47,406 nucleotides of DNA from an uncultured Lachnospiraceae bacterium (GCA_910586205.1 CAJUGD010000030.1:1-47406), one strand, 5' to 3'. Positions 33,520 through 42,178 are shown, counted from the stretch's first letter. Numbers and translations: made by a program. Notes: generated by a model from the letters alone, not told the origin.

Positions 33520-33548
33520 ATAATACCACATCAAACTTTAATTTTCAA
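33520..33548 (-). promoter_or_regulatory. Promoter of the binding-protein/opp operon
   Basis: Minus-strand TTGAAA (33548-33543), a 17-base spacer and TATTAT (33525-33520). The predicted start near 33512 gives a leader of about 90 bases. The leader begins with a second small hairpin (AAGGC-AAA-GCCTT, about 33502-33514). Confidence 0.7.
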
Positions 33549-33586
33549 CTGTTTTTTTATACCAAACCTTCTTCCTTCTGCTTCTA

Positions 33587-35572
33587 CTAAAGAAAAGGCA
33601 TAAAGCCTTCATACCATTTAAGGCAGCTTTCATGCCATTCCTCCCAGGCAGCTTCTGCTTTTGCTGCCGCCCTTTCATATACCTCCATGCTCTGACTGCC
33701 GGGACTTTCTTTTTGTTCCTCCCCTCTGTCCGCCCTGCTGCTTAAATACTCTTTGTTCTCATCCCCTGACTCTTTCCAGAACTCCTCTGACTCCTTCCAC
33801 TGCCTCAGAAGTTCCAAAGCCTGCATGGCCTTCTGTTCATAGTCTTCCCCTGCCTTTACCATCCTTTCTCTCACCGGCTTCATCTGCCAGTCCTCATAAA
33901 TCTCCTCCTCCAAATTCTCACGCAGCCTGCGGCGTTCCCCTTTAGGCACGCTTCTCAGAGACTCAATCAGAGCCTGATCCTCCGCTGAAATACGACAGGA
34001 AAGTTCTTCTTTTCCCTTCAATGCTCCAGGCGCCAAGGCTTTTCCTCCCTCTTGCCTGAGCCTTTTCACCCTCTCCAGATAATGCTCATACCCAAAAGGA
34101 TGATAATAAGCCTTCCCATTCTCGAAAATCAGAATAGACTCTGCCACCTGACGGATAAAATACCGGTCATGGGACACAAACAAAATCGTCCCCTCATAGG
34201 CCTGAAAAGCCGCCTCCAGAGTTTCCTTGGCAGGAATATCCATATGATTGGTAGGCTCGTCCAGGATCAGGAAATTATGGCCTGCCTGCAAAAGCTCCGC
34301 TAAGACCAGACGAGCCTTTTCCCCGCCGGATAAATTACAGACTTTTTTGGCTGCCTCCTTCCCCCTAAACAGATAAGATCCTAAAATTCCTCTTGCTTCT
34401 TTTTGGGTCAGCACGGGAAAATGATCCGTAAAATGTTCCAGCACGCTTTTTTCAGAATCAATCTCAGCCGAATTTTGGTCAAAATACCCTACAGACACAT
34501 TGTGTCCCAGGCTCATTTTTCCTCCCAGCGCCGGAAGGATTCCTGCCGCAGTCTTTAAAAATGTACTTTTCCCCACTCCGTTGGATCCCAAAATTCCGAT
34601 CTTCTGTCCCCTGCGGATCCGCAGCGAAAGCTCCAAAATCGCTCTGTCATATCCCAGCTTTAAATGCTCTGCCTCAAACACCAGACGCCCGCCTGCTGTC
34701 TTTGGAGATATTTTCCCCACAAATATGCCGGGATCCTCCCTTGACGGCGGTTTTACCTGCTCCATTCTCTCAATCTGTTTTTTCTTGGCCCGCACAAAGG
34801 AAGCCTTGGTGGGTTTATGCTGAAAACGCCGGATTACCTCCTTTAGACGGGCAATCTCCTTTTGCTGCTGTTCCCATGCTTTCTGCCCTATGGCCATACG
34901 CTTTCTCTTTTCCTGACGAAATTCACTGTAATTTCCCGGATACCGGACAGCCTTGCCTCCCTCCAGCTCCCATACAGTCTTTGCCGTCCTGTCAAGGAAA
35001 AAGCGATCATGAGACACCATTACCACTGCATTTTCATACTCCTGAAGATATTTCTCCAGCCACTCTGTCATTTCCATATCCAAATGATTGGTAGGTTCAT
35101 CCAGCAGCAGAAGATCCGGCTTTTTCAAAAGCAGGCCAATAAGCCCGATTCTTGTCTGCTCCCCGCCGGAAAATTCCTTCAGACGTCTTTTCTTATCCTC
35201 CAGGCAAAACCCAAACCCTGTAAACATCACATTATATCTGCGCTCATACTCCAATCGTTCCTGATCAAAGCCGTCTCCTGCCGGGCATCCTCTTAAAAGC
35301 TCCTCCTCCACAGTCCGTTCCCCGTCCTCAAACACCTGCTGCCCCAGCATCCCCACTGTAATCTGACGGGAAAGCTTAAGTCCCGGTCCGTCCCGCTTAT
35401 CATCCCTATCCAGACTCAGCTCCCCTGCAAGCAGACGCAGAAGCGTACTTTTTCCCGCCCCATTTCTGCCCGTCACTGCAAGCTTCTCATTTCCTCGGAT
35501 CTCAAAATCAAAATGGCTCAAAACCAGCTTACTGCCTGCCGAAACACTCCCATCCCGAATCTGAAGCAGCAT
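33587..35572 (-). CDS. ABC-F family ATPase (ribosome-acting)
   Basis: A 661-residue soluble protein with two ABC domains and no membrane part. Domain 1: GRNGAGKST, FSGGEQTRIGL, LLLLDEPTNHLD. Domain 2: GSNGVGKST, LSGGEKARLVLAEL, FLILDEPTNHMD. Between them lies the Arg/Lys-rich linker that in ABC-F proteins reaches into the ribosome, and a ~130-residue charged C-terminal extension follows. ABC-F proteins act in translation or protect ribosomes from antibiotics; sequence alone does not tell which here. ATG 35572 follows GGGAGGTGG. It lies 60 bases after the MBOAT gene and may be read through from it. Confidence 0.9.
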   Translation of the reverse strand: MLLQIRDGSVSAGSKLVLSHFDFEIRGNEKLAVTGRNGAGKSTLLRLLAGELSLDRDDKRDGPGLKLSRQITVGMLGQQVFEDGERTVEEELLRGCPAGDGFDQERLEYERRYNVMFTGFGFCLEDKKRRLKEFSGGEQTRIGLIGLLLKKPDLLLLDEPTNHLDMEMTEWLEKYLQEYENAVVMVSHDRFFLDRTAKTVWELEGGKAVRYPGNYSEFRQEKRKRMAIGQKAWEQQQKEIARLKEVIRRFQHKPTKASFVRAKKKQIERMEQVKPPSREDPGIFVGKISPKTAGGRLVFEAEHLKLGYDRAILELSLRIRRGQKIGILGSNGVGKSTFLKTAAGILPALGGKMSLGHNVSVGYFDQNSAEIDSEKSVLEHFTDHFPVLTQKEARGILGSYLFRGKEAAKKVCNLSGGEKARLVLAELLQAGHNFLILDEPTNHMDIPAKETLEAAFQAYEGTILFVSHDRYFIRQVAESILIFENGKAYYHPFGYEHYLERVKRLRQEGGKALAPGALKGKEELSCRISAEDQALIESLRSVPKGERRRLRENLEEEIYEDWQMKPVRERMVKAGEDYEQKAMQALELLRQWKESEEFWKESGDENKEYLSSRADRGEEQKESPGSQSMEVYERAAAKAEAAWEEWHESCLKWYEGFMPFL

Positions 35573-35632
35573 CTTTCCACCTCCCATACTCTTAAAAAAC
35601 AGACAATTCATGTTTCTTTCCCCACAGCTTTT

Positions 35633-37096
35633 TCAAAACCGGGAATAAATAAACGCTCCCATATCATACCCTTTCCCGTACCATCCAAACAAAAGAATCA
35701 AAAACAGAACCGCAAAACAAGTCCCTGTCCGCGCTCCATCCCCCTTAATAATCTTTTCTTCCCCATGATTCTCCCGCCAGACGGACAGAAAAAACAAAAC
35801 AGCCAAACCAATAACCAGCACTGCAAAATCTCCTGTCCCGAGCCCGGAATAAAACACCCCTTCTCCATACTCTGAATGCTGTCCTTTCTGCATTATACCC
35901 CCAAGCACCTGTCCGGCCATGGCCAGAGAATCTGCCCGGAACAATACAAAACCAACGGAAACCAGGATAAAGGTCCGAAGCCTCCTTATCCATGAAAAGA
36001 AAGGTGTGTCAGTCTTTACCCCTGCTGCCCTGCCAATCCGCTGGGCTGCAGGCCGAAAAAGCTCCTCCCCAATCATATAGATTCCCTGCAGAATACCGGT
36101 TCCGATAATAAAAGTCCACTTTCCCCCATGCCAAAGCCCGCTTATGAGAAATACCGCCATCACATTCACATATTTCCGAAGCAGCCCTTTCCGATTTCCT
36201 CCCAGGGGAATATAGATATTTTTCCGCAGAAACCCTCCCAGGGTAATATGCCATCTCCTCCAGAACTCTGAAACAGACTCTGCAAAAAACGGCTGCCGGA
36301 AATTCCTGCAAAGTCTCACGCCAAAAAGCCGCGATATTCCTGACATCAGATCCATGCATCCGGAAAAATCCGTGTAAAGCTGCAGAGAAAAAGCCCCTGC
36401 TGCCAAGGCAAGATACCATCCTTTATAGGATGTATATTCTCCATAAATCGTATTTACCATAATTGCCAGTCTCTCCGAGATGATCAGCTTTTTAAAAAGC
36501 CCTGTCAGAATCTCCAGGCATCCGTCCCGGAATCCTTCAAAAGACACAGAGTCAGGCTTTGCAAGACTTGTTCCTGTCACCTCATAAGAATCCACAGGCC
36601 CTTGAACCAGATGGCCAAAGTATCCGGTAAACAAAGAAAAGTCTGCAGCGGAACGAACCGCCTGCCTCTCTCCCCGGTAAACATCCAGATCATAGCCAAT
36701 AATCATCAAGGTATAGAAAGAGATTCCCAAAACCGCTGGCCGTCTGACCGGCTCAAACTCATAAGACCGGCCTGTAATGTCACACAATGCTTCCATTGTA
36801 TAAAAGGGCAGGTTTGCATACTTAAAATAAGCCAGAAGTCCAAGCTGAAAGACTGCCGCCAAAGCCAGGATCAGCCGCCTTCCTGCCAAATCCCGTTCAA
36901 GCAAAAACGCGGCGGCAAATCCCGCCGCCGTACTGATCATCCAAATCCATATGCTTAAGGCCCCGCCTGCCAATACCAGAAAAATAAGACTCATAGCCAG
37001 CAGAATCCATTTTTTCCGTTTTGGCCGGACAAATCCTGACAAAATCAGCCCTGCTGACACGAGCAGAAAAAATCCATAGGACGTATAGCTTATCAT
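35633..37096 (-). CDS. MBOAT-family O-acyltransferase (AlgI/DltB-like)
   Basis: A 487-residue polytopic membrane protein that passes acyl groups across the membrane for O-acylation of an exported polymer. Family motifs: SEFWRRWHITLGGFLRKNIYIPLGG, with the first conserved His near residue 280, and FLISGLWHGGKWTFI with the catalytic His near residue 320. At least ten helices are predicted. The start ATG overlaps the stop of the small secreted-protein gene (ATGA). In AlgI/PatA/DltB systems the partner is an SGNH-type protein, and one is encoded two genes upstream. The polymer modified here is unknown. Confidence 0.92.
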   Translation of the reverse strand: MISYTSYGFFLLVSAGLILSGFVRPKRKKWILLAMSLIFLVLAGGALSIWIWMISTAAGFAAAFLLERDLAGRRLILALAAVFQLGLLAYFKYANLPFYTMEALCDITGRSYEFEPVRRPAVLGISFYTLMIIGYDLDVYRGERQAVRSAADFSLFTGYFGHLVQGPVDSYEVTGTSLAKPDSVSFEGFRDGCLEILTGLFKKLIISERLAIMVNTIYGEYTSYKGWYLALAAGAFSLQLYTDFSGCMDLMSGISRLFGVRLCRNFRQPFFAESVSEFWRRWHITLGGFLRKNIYIPLGGNRKGLLRKYVNVMAVFLISGLWHGGKWTFIIGTGILQGIYMIGEELFRPAAQRIGRAAGVKTDTPFFSWIRRLRTFILVSVGFVLFRADSLAMAGQVLGGIMQKGQHSEYGEGVFYSGLGTGDFAVLVIGLAVLFFLSVWRENHGEEKIIKGDGARTGTCFAVLFLILLFGWYGKGYDMGAFIYSRF

Positions 37097-37605
37097 TTCT
37101 TCTCCGCCGCCATATAAGTGATGGAAACCACTTTATCATCCTTAAAACCACAGTCAATCACAATCTGAGTTTCCCCCAAAACGGCTGTGTAAAGCCCTGC
37201 CTCTGCCTTTGCATCCGGATACGCCTTTTTCACGGCATCCGGAAGGTCTCCCACCTTCACGCCCTCTGCCGTGCTGACTGCCCCGGTCTTTAAAGTAATC
37301 TCCTTTACGATCTCTTTTTTCCCGTCCTTTGTGGTGACAAGCTCCAGTTCTTCGTAAAGATACGCTTTGTCCCTGCCTCCATCGTCAGCACAGTTGCTCA
37401 GAGCCTTCACATCTTTTTCCCTGCCCAAAACCTTTTTGGCGGCATCCACCGTCATTCCTACCTCCAACTGCTGCTCCTGATAGGAAAAAGCATACTGATT
37501 CTTTTTCTCTGCCGCCGCTGTGCCTGACGCCATGTTCATCGTGATAAATCCTGCCAAGACTGCCGCTGCCGCCATCTTTATGCCTGTTCTTCCCTGTTTC
37601 TTCAT
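37093..37605 (-). CDS. Small secreted protein of the MBOAT cluster
   Basis: A 170-residue protein with a cleavable signal peptide (MKKQGRTGIKMAAAAVLAGF, cut near SGTAAA). I chose ATG 37605 because AAGGAGGAG lies nine bases upstream; a GTG at 37662 would overlap the SGNH gene but lacks a site. The mature part has two similar halves built on GMTVDAAKKVLG and GVKVGDLPDAVKKAYPDA followed by strand pairs, somewhat like the SmpA/OmlA or BLIP-type fold. Function unknown. Its place between the SGNH and MBOAT genes, with an ATGA overlap to MBOAT, suggests a dedicated part of the acylation system. Confidence 0.7.
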   Translation of the reverse strand: MKKQGRTGIKMAAAAVLAGFITMNMASGTAAAEKKNQYAFSYQEQQLEVGMTVDAAKKVLGREKDVKALSNCADDGGRDKAYLYEELELVTTKDGKKEIVKEITLKTGAVSTAEGVKVGDLPDAVKKAYPDAKAEAGLYTAVLGETQIVIDCGFKDDKVVSITYMAAEKK

Positions 37606-37658
37606 ATATTCTGTTTCTCCTCCTTCTCTTGCCAATTTGTTCCTGCCTGTCACATTAT

Positions 37659-38750
37659 TCACCGGAATTTACGGATATACCCCAGACGTTCAAACTCCTC
37701 TTTCTGTTCCTCTATCTCCCTGCGATATTCCTCAAGCCGATGTCCATATGCTTTGGCCAGTTTTTCCTGCTCCCTGAAATCCGTAAAATCATACTGTTCC
37801 TTTAGCTGCTTCCCCAGCCACACAGACAGCTTTTCCGCCCCATAGACATTTAAATGCAGCCCCTCGTCATAGGTATCCTCAGACAAATCAAGCCCTATTT
37901 CTTCCATGTGAAGCAGGGTATTCATATAGACAAGCCCTCGCTCGTCGGCAAATTCCCTGATCTGTTCCTCATAAGGCTCCCCCCACTCCGGATACATGCC
38001 AGGTCCTTTCATAAGCGCCAGCTCCACACCGTTTTCCCGGCACAAATCAGCTATTTTCTCCAAATACACGGCATTTTTCTCAGAAAATGAATAATCGCTT
38101 TTCCTCCGCTCCGAGGGAAAACCGGTAAAAGGCCGGATATCCGCCCGGAGATAATATCCATTGTAGCTTTTCAATGGTTTTTCTTGAAATGCATATAAAA
38201 AATCCTCCCTGGTCAGCTCCTTCCACCGGCTGTGATACCGAAGCACCGGAAATACATATTCCGTCAAAGCTTCCCCCTCCATCCTGCTGCTTAAGATTCC
38301 CCACAGCTTATCTGCTGACCACTTCATCCCGTCAAAAACCATCCGGTTGTACTCCTCCGAACTTTGCTCCGCCACGGTCATTGCCTGGATGCTCAGCAGA
38401 ACCACCTTCGGTTTTTCATATCTTAAAGCCTCTTTTAAAAGATAATAAGATTGTGAGATAAGCTGATTGGCATTGCCCCGGATATAGCTGGTAATCCCAT
38501 ACTCCTCCCACAGCTTCATGGGGGAAATATTCTCATAAGCCTCACAGTTTCCAATAATCAGCAGCTCATGTTTTGAATCATCCCGATAATACTCCTCCGT
38601 AAAATTCCCCTCTGCCACTTTCCCCATATATTTAGGCGAGAGAATCTTCTGTGCCAGAAACATTATGCCGAGAAAGACGAAAAAAGATCCTAAAACCATC
38701 CTGCGCCGGTTCCTGTTTTCTTCCTGCCTTTTCATCCTTAAACCTTTCAT
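37659..38750 (-). CDS. SGNH/AlgX-like membrane-anchored protein
   Basis: A 363-residue protein with one N-terminal membrane anchor (about 18-36) and an extracytoplasmic SGNH-hydrolase-like domain. The block V motif is clear: DTYDEGLHLNVYGAEKLS, with the Asp and His of the catalytic pair. Block I, normally G-x-S, reads IGNCEAYENISP, so a Cys stands where the nucleophile Ser is expected. The SPMKLWEEYGITSYIRG stretch is shared with proteins found beside MBOAT genes. It probably hands acyl groups to, or removes them from, a surface polymer. The start overlaps the transglutaminase gene stop (ATGA). The C-terminus is a charged helix. Confidence 0.8.
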   Translation of the reverse strand: MKGLRMKRQEENRNRRRMVLGSFFVFLGIMFLAQKILSPKYMGKVAEGNFTEEYYRDDSKHELLIIGNCEAYENISPMKLWEEYGITSYIRGNANQLISQSYYLLKEALRYEKPKVVLLSIQAMTVAEQSSEEYNRMVFDGMKWSADKLWGILSSRMEGEALTEYVFPVLRYHSRWKELTREDFLYAFQEKPLKSYNGYYLRADIRPFTGFPSERRKSDYSFSEKNAVYLEKIADLCRENGVELALMKGPGMYPEWGEPYEEQIREFADERGLVYMNTLLHMEEIGLDLSEDTYDEGLHLNVYGAEKLSVWLGKQLKEQYDFTDFREQEKLAKAYGHRLEEYRREIEEQKEEFERLGYIRKFR

Positions 38751-39562
38751 GGCGTCTGTGGATAAGCTTCCACATGAAAGTTGTGGGCGCCCCAGGTCTT
38801 TTTAAGCTCCTCTGTAGTCACCAGGCACCAGGTGCCGCCCCTCCTTCTTGGTGTTGTATCAAAATGATACCACATTCCGTCCACATCCACAAGATTCCAA
38901 AAATGATCCCCGTCACTTGCCCGTACTACCAAAATATTCGGCATCCCTGCTGCCTCTAACAGATAATGAGACATGGCATAATACTCATAGCAGCAGCCGG
39001 AATGTCTGCGGAAACCATAGAGGGCGGCATTAGCCTCCCCGCTTTTAGGTCCGCTGGTGGTATAGGTCATCGTTTTCCGCACCCAGTGATAGATTGCGGC
39101 AGCCTTCTCCGGTTTGGACATGCCCTCATTGGTTATCTGGGATACTACATCCTGGGCAAATGCCCTGGCTGCCCGTTCCTCCTCTGTCATTAATACAAGA
39201 TTCTCTCCTGCCGCCTCTCCGCTTTCATTGAACTGATATACCACCCCGTCAATCTCTGTCTCCCGGTCGCTGAGCATTGCCCCGTCCGCACCCAGACGAT
39301 AAACTTTCCCGTCCTTCTCCAGCCAGCAGTCCTCCATCATATATCCTTCTTCATCAAAATAATACCATTCTCCTCCAACCTTCTGCCACTGTTCTGCCGG
39401 ATACGTCCCGTCCCAATTTAAAAGCCACCAGCCCTTTTCATCCTGTCTCCATTTCCCCACCTCTCCAGGCCCGCCTTGGGCCCCAAAAGCAGGAATTGCC
39501 ATAACTGCACCAAGCCCTGCCGCAAGCAGAAAAAGCCTGATTGTTTCTGTTCTCCTATTCAT
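38747..39562 (-). CDS. Secreted transglutaminase-like protein with cell-wall-binding (WW) repeats
   Basis: A 271-residue exported protein. A signal peptide ends near PAFGAQ. Choline-binding-type repeats follow (about 36-110; KWRQDEKGWWLLNWDGTYP, EWYYFDEEGYMMEDCW). A transglutaminase-like domain follows (about 130-255) with the catalytic triad Cys (RHSGCCYEYYAMSHYLLEA), His (GDHFWNLVDV) and Asp (MWYHFDTTP). Such domains act as peptidases, amidases or cross-linkers on wall or surface proteins. It is the first of the genes joined by ATGA overlaps to the SGNH, secreted and MBOAT proteins. Confidence 0.87.
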   Translation of the reverse strand: MNRRTETIRLFLLAAGLGAVMAIPAFGAQGGPGEVGKWRQDEKGWWLLNWDGTYPAEQWQKVGGEWYYFDEEGYMMEDCWLEKDGKVYRLGADGAMLSDRETEIDGVVYQFNESGEAAGENLVLMTEEERAARAFAQDVVSQITNEGMSKPEKAAAIYHWVRKTMTYTTSGPKSGEANAALYGFRRHSGCCYEYYAMSHYLLEAAGMPNILVVRASDGDHFWNLVDVDGMWYHFDTTPRRRGGTWCLVTTEELKKTWGAHNFHVEAYPQTP

Positions 39563-39578
39563 CTTCTTTTGTCCTTTA

Positions 39579-39609
39579 CCGCAGCCGTCTTTTCTGAAAA
39601 CGGCTGCGG
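39579..39609. other. Strong intergenic hairpin between two WW-repeat genes
   Basis: A perfect 10-base stem CCGCAGCCGT / ACGGCTGCGG with an 11-base loop. The T run (TTTTTGTTTT) is on the plus-strand side, opposite to the direction of the flanking genes; on the minus strand the stem is followed by TAAAGG. It may therefore protect or process the mRNA, or stop antisense transcription. Confidence 0.6.
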
Positions 39610-39617
39610 TTTTTGTT

Positions 39618-40238
39618 TTACTTTCTGGTAAAGGCTTTTGAGCCGCTATCCGTAGGCCATTCTACCACACCCGGCGCAAGGAAAAAGACCGCGTCCTTTT
39701 CTTCTTCCGAAATCAGTTCAAAGAAAGGGATTCCCCTGTAATCCAATCCTGAGTATGTATAAGTCCTTGTAATGCCGTAATACGGATAGGTAACCGTAAC
39801 CGCATTAGCAGAACCATCATAGACCACGGATATGGAGTCCATGACAACACTTCCGTCTGCCTCATAGAAAGGAACCTCATATGTTCCGCTGTAATTATCC
39901 TGATACTGGGAAGCCCCTGTCTCTGCTGCAGCAGACGTCTCCACGGTCTTTGTCTGAACCACCCCGTCTGCTACCCATGCCCCGCTTTCATTGGTCATGT
40001 ATCCGTCAGGAGCAGCCGTATTCTGCAGGCAATACCCTTTTTCGTTGAAATAGTAACATTCTGCCACACCATCCCCGTTTCCGTCAATCCACTGCCAGGT
40101 GCTCACCGGATAGCTTCCTTGATCCTCCTGCCACCACCAGCCGTTTCCGTCCTGCTTCCACTCTGCGCCAAAAGCAGTGCTTCCCATAGCCAGAACCATG
40201 GATGCTGTCAGCAAAACCGTCAATCCTTGTTTTTTCAT
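39618..40238 (-). CDS. Secreted protein with N-terminal WW-type wall-binding repeat
   Basis: A 206-residue exported protein. Signal peptide (about 1-25, ending STAFGA), then WKQDGNGWWWQEDQGSYP and CYYFNEKGYCLQN, the same repeat type as in the transglutaminase gene downstream. A Ser/Ala/Thr-rich linker leads into an unknown C-terminal beta-rich domain rich in Tyr and Thr (about 115-206). It has its own promoter and probably leads the surface cluster; 55 bases and a hairpin separate it from the next gene. Function unknown beyond wall attachment. Confidence 0.75.
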   Translation of the reverse strand: MKKQGLTVLLTASMVLAMGSTAFGAEWKQDGNGWWWQEDQGSYPVSTWQWIDGNGDGVAECYYFNEKGYCLQNTAAPDGYMTNESGAWVADGVVQTKTVETSAAAETGASQYQDNYSGTYEVPFYEADGSVVMDSISVVYDGSANAVTVTYPYYGITRTYTYSGLDYRGIPFFELISEEEKDAVFFLAPGVVEWPTDSGSKAFTRK

Positions 40239-40284
40239 TTCATTTTCTCCTTTACTTAGTAATTATGGATAATTTCCGACCTTT

Positions 40285-40325
40285 ATTATATCAATTATTC
40301 TATTATCTGACAAGTACCCCCCCCC
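40285..40325 (-). promoter_or_regulatory. Promoter of the surface cluster with adjoining homopolymer tract
   Basis: Minus-strand TTGTCA (40313-40308), a 17-base spacer and a perfect TATAAT (40290-40285). A run of nine C (G on the coding strand) at 40317-40325 ends three bases upstream of the -35 box. Confidence 0.75.
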
Positions 40326-40369
40326 GCAAAAAATTTCATTCAATTTGACCATTTTGTTTCTGGAGGCAT

Positions 40370-40409
40370 AAAAAAGGCTGGATTTAGAAAACCCTTTCTA
40401 AATCCAGCC
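40370..40409 (-). terminator. Terminator of the trpB-like gene
   Basis: A perfect 15-base stem GGCTGGATTTAGAAA / TTTCTAAATCCAGCC with a 4-base loop, followed on the minus strand by TTTTTT. A textbook intrinsic terminator. Confidence 0.95.
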
Positions 40410-40428
40410 TTTAAGGAAACATCCGCCT

Positions 40429-41799
40429 TTACTGCACCTTGGGCAATTCCCCAATAGCTTTTGCCAAATCCTCGTCTGACGGAATATAATCCTGCATCTG
40501 TCCGTCATTAAACTTCTGGTATGCCATCATATCAAAATATCCGGTTCCTGTCAGACCAAAGACAATATTCTTTGCTTCTCCTGTCTCTTTACACTTTATA
40601 GCCTCATCCATGGCTGCCTTGATGGCATGGCTGCTCTCCGGCGCCGGAAGGATCCCCTCCACTTTGGCAAAGATCTGAGCCGCCTTAAACACTTCCGTCT
40701 GCTCCACGCTCCTGGCCTTTAAAAGCCCCTGATCATACAGCTCAGACACCACAGAACTCATGCCGTGATAACGCAGGCCTCCTGCATGATTAGCCGATGG
40801 AATAAATCCGCTGCCTAATGTATACATCTTTGCCAACGGGCACACCTTTCCGGTGTCGCAGAAATCATAGGCATACACGCCTCTTGTCAGGCTGGGACAG
40901 GACGCCGGCTCAACGGCAATCATCTCATAATCTGCCTCGCCCCGCAGCATCTGCCCTGCAAAGGGCGAAATCAAACCGCCTAAGTTCGATCCTCCTCCGG
41001 CACAGCCGATAATCATATCTGCCTTAATACCGTACTTATCAAGAGCCGCTTTGGTCTCAAGGCCGATAACCGACTGATGCAGCAATACCTGGGCAAGCAC
41101 AGACCCCAGCACATAGCGGTATCCCTCCTGGCTCACGGCTGCCTCCACTGCCTCTGAGATAGCGCACCCTAGGCTTCCTGTTGTTCCCGGAAACTGAGCG
41201 TTCATCTTCCGGCCTACCTCTGTATTCATGGACGGGGAGGGAGTTACCTTGGCCCCATAGGTGCGCATTACCTCCCGGCGGAAAGGTTTCTGCTCATAAG
41301 AGCATTTAACCATATATACCTGGCAGTCCAGATCCAGGTAGGCACATGCCATGGAAAGAGCGGTGCCCCACTGCCCTGCGCCGGTTTCCGTGGTCACGCC
41401 CTTTAATCCCTGCTTTTTCGCATAATAGGCCTGGGCAATGGCAGAATTGAGCTTATGGCTGCCGGAAGTATTGTTTCCCTCAAACTTATAATAAATGTGT
41501 GCTGGGGTATCCAGCTTTTTCTCCAGGCAGTAAGCCCGAACCAATGGCGACGGACGGTACATCCGGTAAAAATCCCGAATCTCCTGGGGAATATCAAAAT
41601 ATGGCGTTGTGTCATTAAGCTCCTGCTTTGCCAGCTCCTCACAGAAGATTCCTGACAGCTCCTGTAAGGTTATGGGCTTTAAAGTCCCCGGATTAAGGAT
41701 GGGCGCAGGCTTCTTTTTCATATCCGCGCGGACGTTATACCACTGCTTCGGCATCTCCTGTTCTTCCAGATAAATTTTGTAAGGGATATTCTGTTCCAT
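40429..41799 (-). CDS. TrpB2-type tryptophan synthase beta chain (stand-alone)
   Basis: A 456-residue PLP enzyme of the TrpB2 branch, which is longer than classic TrpB (~400). It joins indole and L-serine to make tryptophan. PLP Lys is in NTSGSHKLNSAIAQAYYA, followed by TETGAGQWGTALSMA and the phosphate-binding loop GCAGGGSNLGG. No trpA or other trp gene is near, so it probably salvages indole rather than ending a full pathway. Expression is controlled by a Trp-specific T-box in its leader and ends at its own terminator. An alternative role in serine deamination has been suggested for TrpB2 enzymes, but the T-box argues for tryptophan supply. Confidence 0.9.
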   Translation of the reverse strand: MEQNIPYKIYLEEQEMPKQWYNVRADMKKKPAPILNPGTLKPITLQELSGIFCEELAKQELNDTTPYFDIPQEIRDFYRMYRPSPLVRAYCLEKKLDTPAHIYYKFEGNNTSGSHKLNSAIAQAYYAKKQGLKGVTTETGAGQWGTALSMACAYLDLDCQVYMVKCSYEQKPFRREVMRTYGAKVTPSPSMNTEVGRKMNAQFPGTTGSLGCAISEAVEAAVSQEGYRYVLGSVLAQVLLHQSVIGLETKAALDKYGIKADMIIGCAGGGSNLGGLISPFAGQMLRGEADYEMIAVEPASCPSLTRGVYAYDFCDTGKVCPLAKMYTLGSGFIPSANHAGGLRYHGMSSVVSELYDQGLLKARSVEQTEVFKAAQIFAKVEGILPAPESSHAIKAAMDEAIKCKETGEAKNIVFGLTGTGYFDMMAYQKFNDGQMQDYIPSDEDLAKAIGELPKVQ

Positions 41800-41889
41800 A
41801 CTGTTTTCCTTTCTCCATAAATGGTTTTATTCCCAATTAGCTGCAAACTCAGGAGTTTTTTCCTTAATTAAAAGGCAGCCTCCCAAAAA

Positions 41890-42165
41890 CAAAAAAACTC
41901 TTATCCTACAACTAACCATAGGACAGGAGCTTTCACTTCTGCGGTGCCACCTAAATTCATTCTTACGAATGCACTCATACCCTGTACTGACATACAGGTT
42001 CTGCTGTAACGTGCAGTCACGTCTCGCCTACTCGAAAGTCTCCTTCCTTTCAGTTCGCCCTCTCGGGTCCATTCCCTGTTCTTCCTATGGCTGCAATCCC
42101 ACCATCTGCAGCTCTCTGGGCATATTTCAAACAGCTACTCGTCCCGGTCAATGGTTTGTAACTAA
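41890..42165 (-). ncRNA. T-box leader, tRNA-Trp responsive
   Basis: The trpB2 leader contains, in order on the minus strand: AGTA, AGAGAG, the stem I loop region GGTGGGATTGCAGC, the specifier context GGGAATGGACCC with TGG (Trp) at 42071-42069, the T-box AGGTGGCACCGC at 41952-41941, and a terminator (CTCCTGTCCTA with TAGGATAAGAG, then T7; 41890-41929). Uncharged tRNA-Trp would pair with the specifier and T-box and prevent termination. The gene start follows about 90 bases later. Confidence 0.93.
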
Positions 42166-42178
42166 TTGACTTGCAGAT

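Noticed and set aside
39579..39618. Plus-strand terminator
   Set aside because: The hairpin and T run look perfect for the plus strand, but no plus-strand gene precedes it, so I list it only as an intergenic hairpin.
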